Origin: Nitrosomonadales bacterium
GTDB taxonomy: Bacteria > Pseudomonadota > Gammaproteobacteria > Burkholderiales > Gallionellaceae
Assembly: GCA_025408405.1 (NCBI GenBank)
Contig: JANYJE010000066.1
Coordinates: 1-64,000 of the forward strand
Reading direction: 5' to 3'
Length of the DNA: 64,000 bases
How positions within the stretch are numbered: the stretch's first letter is position 1; the number at the start of each line of letters is the position of its first letter. Positions 39,354-49,878 of this stretch are shown here, piece after piece. The translations under genes and the position numbers were made by a program. The notes below the pieces were generated by a model. That model searched no databases. It saw only the letters and a program-made list of their open reading frames with translations, and was not told the origin of the DNA.

Positions 39354-39622
39354 GATGGTCTCCGTTGGTTGGCGTGTTGATTAGCGGCAATGCAGTTGCT
39401 GATCTTTGAGTTGGTGAATGTAATCTTCGAGTATCAAAAACAACTCGTCCGTTTTGTGCCCCTTTGCGACATTACGCCCCAATAGTATGAAGTGCGAAAG
39501 CGGACACTATTGGAGCGCAGTTGCTTACCCGAACTAGCCAGTTGGCAATATATGGTTGCTTTCTCAAAACAAGCGTCCAAAATACACTCAACTTCAATCG
39601 TCCATTGTTCGCCCTACTGGGC

Positions 39623-40675
39623 TCATCGACAATACTGCTTGCTCTCGGGACTACCCAATCGACAAATGCTCTGCCGCCACGAATTTTGAAGCAATGCGTC
39701 GTTTCGTAAACTCGCCCTGATAAAGAACGGGGTGAGAGGCTGGAAACTTTCCGGATACTTCTTGGCGTTAAAGTCACAACACATGAAAAAATCATAGAGC
39801 GTGAATTTCACCTGATCTTTCTTGGGAATCTTGGTGACAGCTGCATAAAAATTCTTTCTATCCTCATTCGGCAACAGGCGAGAAATTACTGCAAACGGAT
39901 TGCTGGGCGTTGCCTTGCTCGAAGACAATAAGCGCGGCTGTCCCGTTGAAGGATCAAAATCGTGATAGAAAAAGTTGGCTGACAGAATTGTGAATTGGGG
40001 GCTAATTTCATAGATACCATTCTCAGTGATGGCCCAAATATTGCGTGAGAAAGGATCTAGATGTAACTGAGCTACCCATCCGGAAAGAGAGTTGATTCTC
40101 GCGAATACATTTGTGCCATTCATATCCTGTACGACAATTCCTTCCGCCTGAGAAAAGCCTCCCTCTCCACTATATGCAGTACCAAGCCATAGATGTCCAT
40201 CAACAATCTCAACACTACTCACGTTAGTACACTCTTCCTGCGTTCGGGCATGAATAGTCTTTCCATCGACAACGATCTGTCGGGTATCGTCGGTATCACC
40301 TTCGCCACAATATCTATATGACAGACTGTATCCCACTCCATTAGCGGTATGACCTGTCATCAAATCATTGCTCGTATTCGGTCCATCCAGGAGAGACTTA
40401 ACCGGGAAGCGTTCTCGGAATTGTTCACCATCAACTTCAACCATCTCGCGGTGATTACGTTCGTAGAATAAATATATACGCGGACCAAAAAGGGTGTGCG
40501 AAATAGAATCTTTGGCCTCGTTCGAGGCAAACCCGACGATGTCTCGCCCGAATCCAACTTTCAAGATATTTGGAAGGGTTTCGGAATCTTGAAATTCTGC
40601 GGAAACCGATGAGGTGGTCCACACGCCAACAAGTGCTAGTAGACAGACGATGCGGGGTATTTTTTTAATCAACAT
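39623..40675 (-). CDS. Hypothetical secreted protein
   Basis: 350 aa with signal-like N-terminus; no recognised domain. Confidence 0.6.
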   Translation of the reverse strand: MLIKKIPRIVCLLALVGVWTTSSVSAEFQDSETLPNILKVGFGRDIVGFASNEAKDSISHTLFGPRIYLFYERNHREMVEVDGEQFRERFPVKSLLDGPNTSNDLMTGHTANGVGYSLSYRYCGEGDTDDTRQIVVDGKTIHARTQEECTNVSSVEIVDGHLWLGTAYSGEGGFSQAEGIVVQDMNGTNVFARINSLSGWVAQLHLDPFSRNIWAITENGIYEISPQFTILSANFFYHDFDPSTGQPRLLSSSKATPSNPFAVISRLLPNEDRKNFYAAVTKIPKKDQVKFTLYDFFMCCDFNAKKYPESFQPLTPFFIRASLRNDALLQNSWRQSICRLGSPESKQYCR

Positions 40676-40860
40676 GGCTCAGGTTGTTTGGTCTAGTAAT
40701 TGTTGTGTAAGCCGATATATAGCTACTCATATAGATCTTGGCCGTTTGCAGAAGTCTGCTCGCCAATATTCACTACCACAAAGCTGCCTTTCGCGAACGG
40801 CTGCTGCTGGGACATTGCTGCCGTGTAACGTATTCACTTTGGCAATCACTCAGTGCCGTC

Positions 40861-41565
40861 CTACCCCGCCAGCCCCACATACACGTTCTGCACATCGTCA
40901 TCGCCATCGATGGCTTCCAGAAACTCTTCCACTTCGGCGCGCTCGGCATCGTTGCTGATCGTGACAGGGTTCTTCGGGCGATAGCCCAGCTGGGCGGAGA
41001 TAACGGTAAAGCCGTGCGCGGGCAAGGCTTTGCACACGGCATCCAGATCGGCGATATCGGTGATGAACAGTGTTGCGCCTGCTTCCGAGGGCTCGAAGTC
41101 CTGCGCGCCCGCCTCGATGGCAGCGACGTCCGGGTCGGCCTCCTTGGAATTCGGCGTCGCCTCGATCATGCCCACGTGGCTGAAGTCCCACGCCACTGAA
41201 CCCTCGGCACCGAGCTGCCCCTTGCGGAACAGTACATTCATACTGGATCTGGTGCGATTCACGTTATCGGACAGGCATTCAACAATGACGGGGACGCGGT
41301 GCGGCGCGAAACCCTCATACACCAGGCGTTCCAGATGCACACCGCCGTCGAGCAGACCCGCGCCTTTCTTGATCGCGCGCTCCAGCGTCTCGCGCGGCAT
41401 CGAGGCTTTCTTGGCCTGCGTAATCACCAGGCGCAGGCGCGAGTTCATGTCCGGGTCGGCTCCCGCGCGCGCGGCGACCATGATGTCCTTGGACAGCTTG
41501 CCGAAGATATTGCCCTTGGCATTCGCTGCGATTTCTTTATGTCTGGCTTTCCACTGTGCGCCCAT
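40861..41565 (-). CDS. YebC/PmpR-type DNA-binding regulatory protein
   Basis: [41 protein letters not shown]. Confidence 0.93.
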   Translation of the reverse strand: MGAQWKARHKEIAANAKGNIFGKLSKDIMVAARAGADPDMNSRLRLVITQAKKASMPRETLERAIKKGAGLLDGGVHLERLVYEGFAPHRVPVIVECLSDNVNRTRSSMNVLFRKGQLGAEGSVAWDFSHVGMIEATPNSKEADPDVAAIEAGAQDFEPSEAGATLFITDIADLDAVCKALPAHGFTVISAQLGYRPKNPVTISNDAERAEVEEFLEAIDGDDDVQNVYVGLAG

Positions 41566-41770
41566 ATCTGTTCTCTATTTGTGTTGGTTGTACAAAATTC
41601 AAAACGTGCATTTTACGTAGGGCGGGCAACTTTGCCCACTGATTGGTTCAAATTTTCGTTCTTCTAAAACCGCTCATGTAGATCACTCTTTCCAGCAAAT
41701 CATCCTTGACGACTGCATCGACTCAAAACCTCCAGATTTTTATCATATGCACTCCGCAAATTAACACTGG

Positions 41771-44632
41771 TTAATGCGCCTCATCCCAATTTCCGCCCTC
41801 GCCCAAGCCCACTTCCAGCGGCACCTTGAGTTCGGCCACATGGCACATCAGCCCGGGTAATTTTTCTTTTACCTGCACCAGTTCGTTCTCCGGCACTTCC
41901 AGCACCAGCTCGTCGTGCACCTGCATGATAAGCCGCGTCTGTAGTTTTTCTTTTTCCAGCCAGTTCTGCACCGCGACCATCGCGAGCTTGATCAAATCCG
42001 CCGCCGTACCCTGCATGGGCGCGTTGATGGCGGAGCGTTCGGCCGCCTGGCGGCGCATGCCGTTGCCGCCGTTGATTTCGGGCAACCACAATCTTCTGCC
42101 GAACACGGTTTCGACATAGCCCTGGGCCTTGGCCTGCTCGCGCGTGCGCTGCATGTAGTCGGCCACGCCGGGGTAGCGCGCAAAATAGCGCTCGATGTAG
42201 GCTTGAGCTGCACCGCGCTCGATGCCGAGCTGGCTGGCGAGACCGAAGGCGGACATGCCGTAAATCAGGCCGAAATTGATCACCTTGGCATAACGGCGCT
42301 GCTCGCTGCTGACCGCATCGGGTGCGACCGCAAAAATTTCTGCGGCGGTAGCACGGTGCACGTCATGGCCATGTTCGAAGGCGTGCAGCAGCCCGGCATC
42401 GCTCGACAGGTGCGCCATGATGCGCAGCTCGATCTGCGAATAGTCGGCCGAGACGATGCGGCTGTCGGGGCCGGCAATAAAGGCTTCGCGGATGCGTCGG
42501 CCTTCGGCGCTGCGTACCGGGATGTTTTGCAGGTTGGGGTCGCTGGAGGCGAGGCGTCCCGTCACCGCGACCGCCTGCGAGTAGCTGGTGTGCACGCGCC
42601 CGGTGCGCGGGTTGACCATTTGCGGCAGCTTGTCGGTGTAGGTGGACTTGAGCTTGGCCATGCCGCGATATTCCAGCAGCAGCTTCGGGAGCGGGTAATC
42701 CAGCGCCAGCTCCTGCAGCACTTCCTCATCGGTGGAGGGCGTGCCGCTGGGGGTTTTTTTCTTTACCGGCAGACCGAGCTTGTCGAACAGTATTTCCTGT
42801 ACCTGCTTGGGGCTGTTGAGGTTGAAGGGTTGGCCAGCGGCGGCATAGGCCTGCGCTTCGATGGTCAATAATTTTTCGCCCAGCTCGCGGCTCTGCACAT
42901 TAAGCAGGTTGCTGTCGAGCAGCACGCCGTTGCGCTCCATCACATACAGCACCTGCCGCGCGGGCAGCTCGATGTCGCGGTAGACCGCCTCCAGCCTGCC
43001 CTGCGCCTTGATCTGCGGCGACAGCTTCTGGTGCAGTTGCAGGGTGATGTCGGCATCCTCGGCCGCGTAGCGCGTGGCGGTGTCGAGATCGACCTGGTCG
43101 AAACAGATCTGCTTGGCACCCTTGCCCACCACTTCGGCGTAGCTGATGGTTTTTATGCCTAGGTGGCGCAAGGCCAGATTATCCATATCGTGCGGCTTGT
43201 GGCTTTCCAGCACATAGGATTGCAACAGCGTGTCTTCGGCGATGCCGGCCAGAGCAATGCCGTGATTGGCGAAGATGTGCTGGTCGTATTTGAGGTTCTG
43301 CCCCAGCTTCTTGTGCGCGGCACTTTCCAGCCACGGCCTCAGCTTGTGCAGCGCGTGCTCACGTTTCAGCTGATCCGGCGCGCCGGGGTAGTGGTGCGCC
43401 AGCGGCAAGTAGGCCGCATGCTTGGCCTCGATGGCGAAGGAGATGCCGACCAGTTGCGCGCTCATGCTGTCGAGACCCGTGGTTTCGGTGTCCACGCACA
43501 CCAGCTCGGCCTGCATGATTCTGGAAAGCCAGTGGTCGAGCTCGGCCTCGGTGAGGATGCATTCATACTTGCCATCGGATGCTCGTGTTGTGTCATTGCT
43601 ATGTTCCCTCTCCCCCCGGGGGAGGGCTTGGGTGGGGGAGGGTTGCAGCACGAACGCTCCCGCACTCCCGGAGGGAGAGGGTGGCCGTTGCGCGCCATCT
43701 AAATCGCGCAGCCAGCTCCTGAAGCCGAAGTGCTCGAACAGGCTGCGCAGATGCTCGGTGTCCTGCGGCGGCGCTGCCAGTTCATCAAAGCGTGCCGGCA
43801 ATGGGACGTCGCACTTCACCGTGAGCAGCCTGCGCGCCTGCGGCAGCCACTCCAGTGCGGCACGCAGGTTTTCACCCACCACGCCGCCCACTTCATCCGC
43901 ATGCGCCATCAGGTTGTCCAGCGTGCCGTATTGGGCGAGCCATTTCACCGCGGTCTTGGGGCCGCACTTGGTGACCCCCGGCACGTTGTCCACGGTATCG
44001 CCGACCAGGGTCAGGTAATCCACGATGCGCGCGGGCGGCACGCCGAATTTGGCGAGCACGCCCGCCTCATCCAGCGTCTCGTTGCTCATGGTGTTGATCA
44101 GGGTGACCTGGCTGTTCACCAGTTGCGTCAGATCCTTGTCGCCGGTGGAGATGATGCAGCGCCCGCCGCCCTGCGCGGTCTGCTGCGCCAGGGTGCCGAT
44201 CACGTCGTCCGCCTCCACGCCGTCCACCATCAGGATGTTCCAGCCCAGCGCCGCCACTGCCTGATGCAGCGGCTCGATCTGTGCGGCCAGCTCTGGCGGC
44301 ATGGAGGGGCGGTGCGCCTTGTATTCCGGGTACCAGTCGTCGCGGAAGGTTTTGCCTTTGGCATCGAATACGCAGGCGCTATAATCGGCCGGGTAGTCGG
44401 CGCGCAGTTTGCGCAGCATGTTGAGCACGCCCTGGATGGCGCCGGTGGGCTCGCCATTGGGGCTGCGCAAATCGGGCATCGCATGGAAGGCGCGATACAG
44501 GTAAGATGAACCGTCTACCAGCAGCAGTGTTTTAGAGAAACTTGCTTCACTCGTTTTCATTATTGGTAAGGAATTAATAAGATGAACAGTCAGTCCAGTT
44601 TTCCTCGCTCGCAATCGCCGGAGCTGTCGCAT
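41771..44632 (-). CDS. polA: DNA polymerase I (start probably at or near MKTSEASFSK, inside the ORF)
   Basis: LLLVDGSSYLYRAFHA 5'-nuclease; VCVDTETTGLD 3'-5' exo; SADYSQIELRIMAHLS; MQVHDELVLEVPE. Confidence 0.97.
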   Translation of the reverse strand: MRQLRRLRARKTGLTVHLINSLPIMKTSEASFSKTLLLVDGSSYLYRAFHAMPDLRSPNGEPTGAIQGVLNMLRKLRADYPADYSACVFDAKGKTFRDDWYPEYKAHRPSMPPELAAQIEPLHQAVAALGWNILMVDGVEADDVIGTLAQQTAQGGGRCIISTGDKDLTQLVNSQVTLINTMSNETLDEAGVLAKFGVPPARIVDYLTLVGDTVDNVPGVTKCGPKTAVKWLAQYGTLDNLMAHADEVGGVVGENLRAALEWLPQARRLLTVKCDVPLPARFDELAAPPQDTEHLRSLFEHFGFRSWLRDLDGAQRPPSPSGSAGAFVLQPSPTQALPRGEREHSNDTTRASDGKYECILTEAELDHWLSRIMQAELVCVDTETTGLDSMSAQLVGISFAIEAKHAAYLPLAHHYPGAPDQLKREHALHKLRPWLESAAHKKLGQNLKYDQHIFANHGIALAGIAEDTLLQSYVLESHKPHDMDNLALRHLGIKTISYAEVVGKGAKQICFDQVDLDTATRYAAEDADITLQLHQKLSPQIKAQGRLEAVYRDIELPARQVLYVMERNGVLLDSNLLNVQSRELGEKLLTIEAQAYAAAGQPFNLNSPKQVQEILFDKLGLPVKKKTPSGTPSTDEEVLQELALDYPLPKLLLEYRGMAKLKSTYTDKLPQMVNPRTGRVHTSYSQAVAVTGRLASSDPNLQNIPVRSAEGRRIREAFIAGPDSRIVSADYSQIELRIMAHLSSDAGLLHAFEHGHDVHRATAAEIFAVAPDAVSSEQRRYAKVINFGLIYGMSAFGLASQLGIERGAAQAYIERYFARYPGVADYMQRTREQAKAQGYVETVFGRRLWLPEINGGNGMRRQAAERSAINAPMQGTAADLIKLAMVAVQNWLEKEKLQTRLIMQVHDELVLEVPENELVQVKEKLPGLMCHVAELKVPLEVGLGEGGNWDEAH
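43607..43682. repeat. Palindromic repeat inside polA
   Basis: ccctctccccccgggggagggcttgggtgggggagggttgcagcacgaacgctcccgcactcccggagggagaggg; encodes low-complexity GSAGAFVLQPSPTQALPRGER in the polA frame. Confidence 0.75.
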
Positions 44633-45298
44633 TCGAAAGAGGCATGGCGGGTATTCGGCATTATGTCAGAGTTCGTTGCGGCGACCCAACGCCTCTCCGA
44701 CATCCAGCCTGCGGTGAGCATCTTCGGCAGCGCGCGCACGCCGCATGATCACCCTTATTACAAGCTCACCGAGGAGATTGCACGGCTGTTGTCGGACGCC
44801 GGATTTTCGGTCATCTCCGGCGGCGGTCCCGGCATCATGGAGGCGGCCAACAAGGGCGCGTTCTACGGCAAGTCGGCCAGCGTCGGGCTGAACATCCAGC
44901 TGCCGCACGAGCAGCACAACAATCCCTACCAGAACGTGAGCCAGAGCTTCCAGCATTTCTTCACGCGCAAGGTGATGTTCGTGAAATTCGCCAGCGCCTA
45001 TGTAGTGATGCCCGGCGGTTTCGGCACCATGGACGAGGTGATGGAAGCGCTCACCCTGGTGCAGACCGGCAAGACACGGCGCATGCCCATCATCCTGGTC
45101 GGCAGCAAATTCTGGGGGGGGCTGGTGGAATGGTTCCGCCAGTCGCTGCTGCTGGAGCACATGATCAGCCCGGAAGACATGGACCTGATCCAGGTCATCG
45201 ACGAGCCGGAACAGGTCGTGGGCGCAATCTTCAAGCATTACGAAACGCGCGGCTTCGAGCCATCCGAAGCAGAACGCGAGATGCAACTGAACCTGTAA
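44582..45298 (+). CDS. LOG family (TIGR00730) Rossmann-fold protein
   Basis: VISGGGPGIMEAANKGA; MPGGFGTMDEVMEALTLVQTGK. Confidence 0.95.
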   Translation: MNSQSSFPRSQSPELSHSKEAWRVFGIMSEFVAATQRLSDIQPAVSIFGSARTPHDHPYYKLTEEIARLLSDAGFSVISGGGPGIMEAANKGAFYGKSASVGLNIQLPHEQHNNPYQNVSQSFQHFFTRKVMFVKFASAYVVMPGGFGTMDEVMEALTLVQTGKTRRMPIILVGSKFWGGLVEWFRQSLLLEHMISPEDMDLIQVIDEPEQVVGAIFKHYETRGFEPSEAEREMQLNL

Positions 45299-45388
45299 CG
45301 CAAAAAAGGCAAGGGGGAAGAGTAACAGCAGCACGGCGGTTTTCCCCTTGTCCCTTATTTATCTTCCTTACTCTGCTAAAATACGGCC

Positions 45389-45748
45389 ATGCAAAATCAC
45401 CGGGGAAATGCGATGCGCCTGTTTACCGCTTTATTTTTAAGCAGCCTGTGCTGGACAGCCTACGCTGCCCAGCCACTTCCACCTGATTTGCAGCCGCTGC
45501 CCCCGCCGCCTCACCTCGACAGCAAAGGGCAGGACAACGATCTGGAGCCTCAGGTCACCATTACCAAAGAAAAAGACATGACCATTGAGGAATACCGTTC
45601 CGGCGGCAAACTCTACATGATCAAGATCACGCCCAAGGTAGGGCCTCCCTACTATATGGTAGACGATCAGGGGGACGGCAAATTTTCCCGCCAGGACAGC
45701 CAGGACAGCGGCTTGCGCCCCCCGCGCTGGATCATCCACCGTTTCTAA
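45389..45748 (+). CDS. DUF2782-like periplasmic protein
   Basis: Signal peptide then TITKEKDMTIEEYRSGGKLYMIKITPKVGPPYYMVD. Confidence 0.8.
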   Translation: MQNHRGNAMRLFTALFLSSLCWTAYAAQPLPPDLQPLPPPPHLDSKGQDNDLEPQVTITKEKDMTIEEYRSGGKLYMIKITPKVGPPYYMVDDQGDGKFSRQDSQDSGLRPPRWIIHRF

Positions 45749-45784
45749 ATTTCCAGTCTCATTCAGCTGACACTCATATAAGTC

Positions 45785-46732
45785 ATGGCAGTTTTCACCC
45801 GCGTCACCGCAGCAGAATTTTCTTCCTGGCTTAGCCATTACTCTCTGGGTACCCTGCTGGAGCTGGAAGGCATCGCCTCGGGCATAGAAAATACCAATTA
45901 TTTTGTCACCACCAGCAACGGCCGCTTCGTGCTGACGCTGTTTGAAAAGCTCACGGCGCAGGAGCTGCCCTTTTATTTGAACCTGATGGCACATCTGGCG
46001 CGCCACGGCATTCCCTGCCCCAGCCCGGTGGCGGATCGCGACAACAATTTTCTCGGCACCCTGAATGGCAAGCCCGCCTGTATCGTCAGCCGCCTCTCGG
46101 GCAAGTCGCTGATTCAACCCGAAGCCGCGCACTGTGCGGCAGTGGGCGCCATGCTGGGACAGATGCATGTGGCCGGACAGGGTTTTGCGGAGAGCATGCC
46201 CAACCCGCGCGGCGCCGCGTGGCGCGCCACGACAGCGCGACAGGTGCAGCCCTTTCTGAACACGCAGGATGCAGAACTGCTGCAAAGCGAAGTTGCCTTC
46301 CATGCCGCGCATTCACTGGCCGGCTTGCCGCAAGGCGTGGTGCACGCGGATCTGTTCCGCGATAACGTGCTGTTTGATGGCGAGCGTGTCGGCGGCCTGA
46401 TTGATTTCTATTTTGCCTGCAACGACAGCTTGCTCTACGACGTGGTCATCACCGTGAATGACTGGTGCATGGGTAGCGACGCCAAGCTTGACGCGATACG
46501 CGCGCGCGCGCTGCTCGACGCCTACCATGCGGCGCGCCCTTTCAGCGCACAGGAAGCCGCAATGTGGCCCATCGCTCTGCGCGCCGCCGCGTTGCGCTTC
46601 TGGATTTCACGCCTGTTTGACCTGCATTTGCCGCGCGATGGCGAACTCATCAACGCGCACAATCCCGATCAATTCAAACGCATCCTGCAACAGCATATCG
46701 CCGCCAATGGTGGCGCAATCAATTTGGTATGA
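45785..46732 (+). CDS. thrB: Homoserine kinase
   Basis: ENTNYFVTT; GVVHADLFRDNVLFDGERVGGLIDFYFACND. Confidence 0.95.
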   Translation: MAVFTRVTAAEFSSWLSHYSLGTLLELEGIASGIENTNYFVTTSNGRFVLTLFEKLTAQELPFYLNLMAHLARHGIPCPSPVADRDNNFLGTLNGKPACIVSRLSGKSLIQPEAAHCAAVGAMLGQMHVAGQGFAESMPNPRGAAWRATTARQVQPFLNTQDAELLQSEVAFHAAHSLAGLPQGVVHADLFRDNVLFDGERVGGLIDFYFACNDSLLYDVVITVNDWCMGSDAKLDAIRARALLDAYHAARPFSAQEAAMWPIALRAAALRFWISRLFDLHLPRDGELINAHNPDQFKRILQQHIAANGGAINLV

Positions 46733-46736
46733 GGTA

Positions 46737-47528
46737 ATGATGGAAGCACAAAAAGTAAATACGGGCCACGGCTGGCTGTGGGTCAATCATGGTTACCGCC
46801 TGATCATGCGCAGCCCCTTGCTTGCTCTGGTGCTGGCATTGACAGGCGCGCTGGGCGTGTACCTTACGCTGCGCATCCCCGTGGCAGGCGTGCTGCTGGC
46901 AATCATTCTGATGCCGATACTGCTGGCCGGATACATGCGCGTTTGCCGGGCGCTGGAATTCCACCAGAAAGTTGAGCCCACCTATCTTTTCGAGGGCTTT
47001 GAAAAACGCACGGCGCAGCTGATTGCACTGGGTGGCCTGATGATGGGAGGGATGGTCATTATCTCCATCGTCATCACGACGGTGGGCGGATCGGCACTTT
47101 CCGGCTTGCTCGAAAACTACCAGACCACGGAGGATCCGGACGTGCTGGTGGATGCCATGTGGGCAGCCGGCTCCAGCGTGTCACTCAGTCTGATGCTGGG
47201 AGTGGCGCTGCTGTTTGTACTGATGCTCGCCCTGCAGTTTGCCCCCATGCTGGTTTTCTTTGACGGGATGACTCCGCTCGCGGCGCTAAGGACCAGCCTG
47301 GTCGGCACGCTGCGCAACATCATCCCGTTCACGTTTTACAGCCTGATATTGCAGCTGTTCGCAATAATCGCCAGCTTCATTCCCTTCGATCTGGGCTGGA
47401 TGTTGCTGCTGCCGCTGGGCTTGACTTCGATGTATGTGAGCTACCGCGATATATTTCCCACGCCGAAAAAAATGCATGCTGCCAGCGCAGATGACGCCGT
47501 CACGCCAGACGAAAACTCACACACCTGA
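46737..47528 (+). CDS. BPSS1780-family membrane protein
   Basis: GHGWLWVNHGYRLIMRSPLLAL and multiple TM segments. Confidence 0.8.
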   Translation: MMEAQKVNTGHGWLWVNHGYRLIMRSPLLALVLALTGALGVYLTLRIPVAGVLLAIILMPILLAGYMRVCRALEFHQKVEPTYLFEGFEKRTAQLIALGGLMMGGMVIISIVITTVGGSALSGLLENYQTTEDPDVLVDAMWAAGSSVSLSLMLGVALLFVLMLALQFAPMLVFFDGMTPLAALRTSLVGTLRNIIPFTFYSLILQLFAIIASFIPFDLGWMLLLPLGLTSMYVSYRDIFPTPKKMHAASADDAVTPDENSHT

Positions 47529-47556
47529 CACCGGACATTCACGGCCCGTCAGCACT

Positions 47557-49755
47557 CTACAGGGCCGTCAGCTTGGCATACTCCAGCGCCAGCCACTTGG
47601 TGCCTGCCTTGCGGAAATTGACCTGCACTCGTGCATCGGTGCCGCTGCCTTCCACATTGACCACCACGCCCTCGCCAAATTTCGCGTGCTGCACCGCCTG
47701 GCCTATGCGCCAGCCTGATTCACTGGCCGGGCGCGGCACAGGGGCGGCGTAAGCAGCAGGTGCCGCTGGCGCATACGAAGCGGTATAGGCCGGTGTAAAA
47801 GTCTTGCGCTGCGACGCGCGCGGGGTGATCCAGTGCAGCAGCTCCTCCGGCAACTCGCGCAAAAAGCTGGATGCCAGATTGTAGTTCACCTGCCCGTGCA
47901 ACATGCGGCTCTGCGCGAAGGTCAGGTAGAGGCGCCGGCGCGCGCGCGTGATGGCGACATACATCAGGCGCCGCTCTTCATCCAGGCCTCCGTCTTCGCG
48001 CTGGCTGTTCTGGTGCGGGAACAATCCCTCCTCCAGTCCGGTAACGAACACGCTGTGAAACTCCAGCCCCTTGGCCGCGTGCACTGTCATCAGGTTGAGC
48101 GCATCGGCATTGGCTTCTGCCTGATGCTCGCCCGCTTCCAGCACAGCATGCGTCAGAAAGGCGGTAAGGCTGTCGTCCTCGTTCTCGTGCACGAACATGG
48201 TGGCCGCAGTCAGCAGCTCGTTCAAGTTTTCCAGACGCTCTTCCGCCTCGCGCTTCTTCGCGCCGGTTTCGTTCTGGTAATGCGCAACCAGCCCGCTGTG
48301 CTCGAGCACGTGATCGACGATCTCGGGGAGCGGCAGTTCGCGCGTGGCGTTGCGCATGCTGTCGATCAGGGCGACAAACCCGGCCACCTTGCCGCCCGCG
48401 CGCGCGGCCGCGTCCCACAAGGTGGTGTTATGCATGCGCGCCGACTCCTGCAACTGCTCGATGCTGCGCGCACCGATGCCGCGCGTGGGAAAATTGATGA
48501 TGCGCAGCAGGGCGTTGTCATCGTCCTGGTTTTCCAGCAGGCGCAGGTAGGCCAGCGCGTGCTTGATCTCCTGGCGCTCGAAGAAGCGCTGCCCGCCATA
48601 CACGCGGTAGGCCATGCCGGCTGACACCAGCGCGTGTTCCAGCACGCGCGACTGCGCGTTGGAGCGGTACAGCAAGGCGATTCCAGACAGCGCCACGCCT
48701 TCGCGATGCAATTGCTTTACCTCGTCCACGATAAAGCGCGCCTCTTCGGTGTCGGTGGGCGCCTCATACACGCGCAGCTCTTCGCCCTTGTGCTCGGCAG
48801 TCCACAGGTTTTTGCCGAGGCGGCTGCGGTTGTGCTTGATCAGCGCGTTGGCGGCATCCAGGATATGGCCGTGCGAGCGGTAATTCTGCTCCAGCTTGAT
48901 CACGCTCTGCACGTGAAAGTCGCGCGTGAGCTCCTGCATGTTGCCGACGTTGGCGCCGCGAAAGGCATAGATGGACTGGTCATCGTCCCCCACTGCGAAC
49001 AGCGCGTTGTTGCTGCCCGCAAGGAGTTTCAGCCACTGGTATTGCAGCTTGTTGGTATCCTGGAATTCGTCCACCAGAATATGTTTGAAGCGCGCCTGGT
49101 AATGCTCGCGCAGCTGCTGGTTGCGCGACAGCAGCTCGTAGCAGCGCAGCAGCAGCTCGGCAAAATCCACCACGCCTTCGCGCTGGCATTGCTCGTCATA
49201 GGCCGCAAAAATCTCCACCTTGCGCCGCGAGTAAGGGTCGTATGCCTCCACCTCGTGCGCGCGCAAACCCTGTTCCTTGTGGCCGCCGATAAACGATTGC
49301 ACTTCACGCGGCGGAAATTTTTCGTCGTCTACATTCAGCGCCTTCATCACGCGCTTGATGGCGGAAAGCTGGTCGGCACTGTCCAGAATCTGGAATGTTT
49401 GCGGCAGCGCGGCCTCGCGATAATGGGCGCGCAGCAAACGGTTGCACAGGCCGTGAAAAGTGCCTATCCACATGCCGCGCGTGTTGATCGGCAACATCGC
49501 CGACAGGCGCGTAACCATTTCCTTGGAAGCCTTGTTGGTAAAGGTTACCGCCAGCACGCCCTGCGGGCTGACCATGCCGTTGGAAATCAGCCAGGCGATG
49601 CGCGTGGTCAGCACGCGCGTCTTGCCGCTGCCCGCCCCGGCCAGGATCAGGGCGGATTGTGCGGGCAGGGTAACGGCGGCGAGTTGTTCGGGATTGAGGC
49701 CGGAAAGCAGGGAGGAAGTCATGGCGCAATTATGCCATGGCACATGAGTTCCCAA
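47557..49755 (-). CDS. uvrD: UvrD/Rep-type ATP-dependent DNA helicase
   Basis: LILAGAGSGKTRVLTTRIAWLI; VDEFQDTNKLQYQWLK; AITRARRRLYLTFA; start nearer MTSSLLSGLNPEQL. Confidence 0.95.
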   Translation of the reverse strand: MGTHVPWHNCAMTSSLLSGLNPEQLAAVTLPAQSALILAGAGSGKTRVLTTRIAWLISNGMVSPQGVLAVTFTNKASKEMVTRLSAMLPINTRGMWIGTFHGLCNRLLRAHYREAALPQTFQILDSADQLSAIKRVMKALNVDDEKFPPREVQSFIGGHKEQGLRAHEVEAYDPYSRRKVEIFAAYDEQCQREGVVDFAELLLRCYELLSRNQQLREHYQARFKHILVDEFQDTNKLQYQWLKLLAGSNNALFAVGDDDQSIYAFRGANVGNMQELTRDFHVQSVIKLEQNYRSHGHILDAANALIKHNRSRLGKNLWTAEHKGEELRVYEAPTDTEEARFIVDEVKQLHREGVALSGIALLYRSNAQSRVLEHALVSAGMAYRVYGGQRFFERQEIKHALAYLRLLENQDDDNALLRIINFPTRGIGARSIEQLQESARMHNTTLWDAAARAGGKVAGFVALIDSMRNATRELPLPEIVDHVLEHSGLVAHYQNETGAKKREAEERLENLNELLTAATMFVHENEDDSLTAFLTHAVLEAGEHQAEANADALNLMTVHAAKGLEFHSVFVTGLEEGLFPHQNSQREDGGLDEERRLMYVAITRARRRLYLTFAQSRMLHGQVNYNLASSFLRELPEELLHWITPRASQRKTFTPAYTASYAPAAPAAYAAPVPRPASESGWRIGQAVQHAKFGEGVVVNVEGSGTDARVQVNFRKAGTKWLALEYAKLTAL

Positions 49756-49816
49756 GTCGTCAAAAAAGGACCTTGTCCATGCCGGGCCAGTAAAATAAAT
49801 TCGAAATGATCAATGC

Positions 49817-49851
49817 AAACGGGGGACCGATCGAAATCAGTCCCCCGTTTA
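49817..49851 (-). terminator. Rho-independent-like hairpin downstream of prk
   Basis: aaacgggggaccgatcgaaatcagtcccccgttt. Confidence 0.65.
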
Positions 49852-49878
49852 TTTTCCCGAAACAACTTCAGGAAATTT

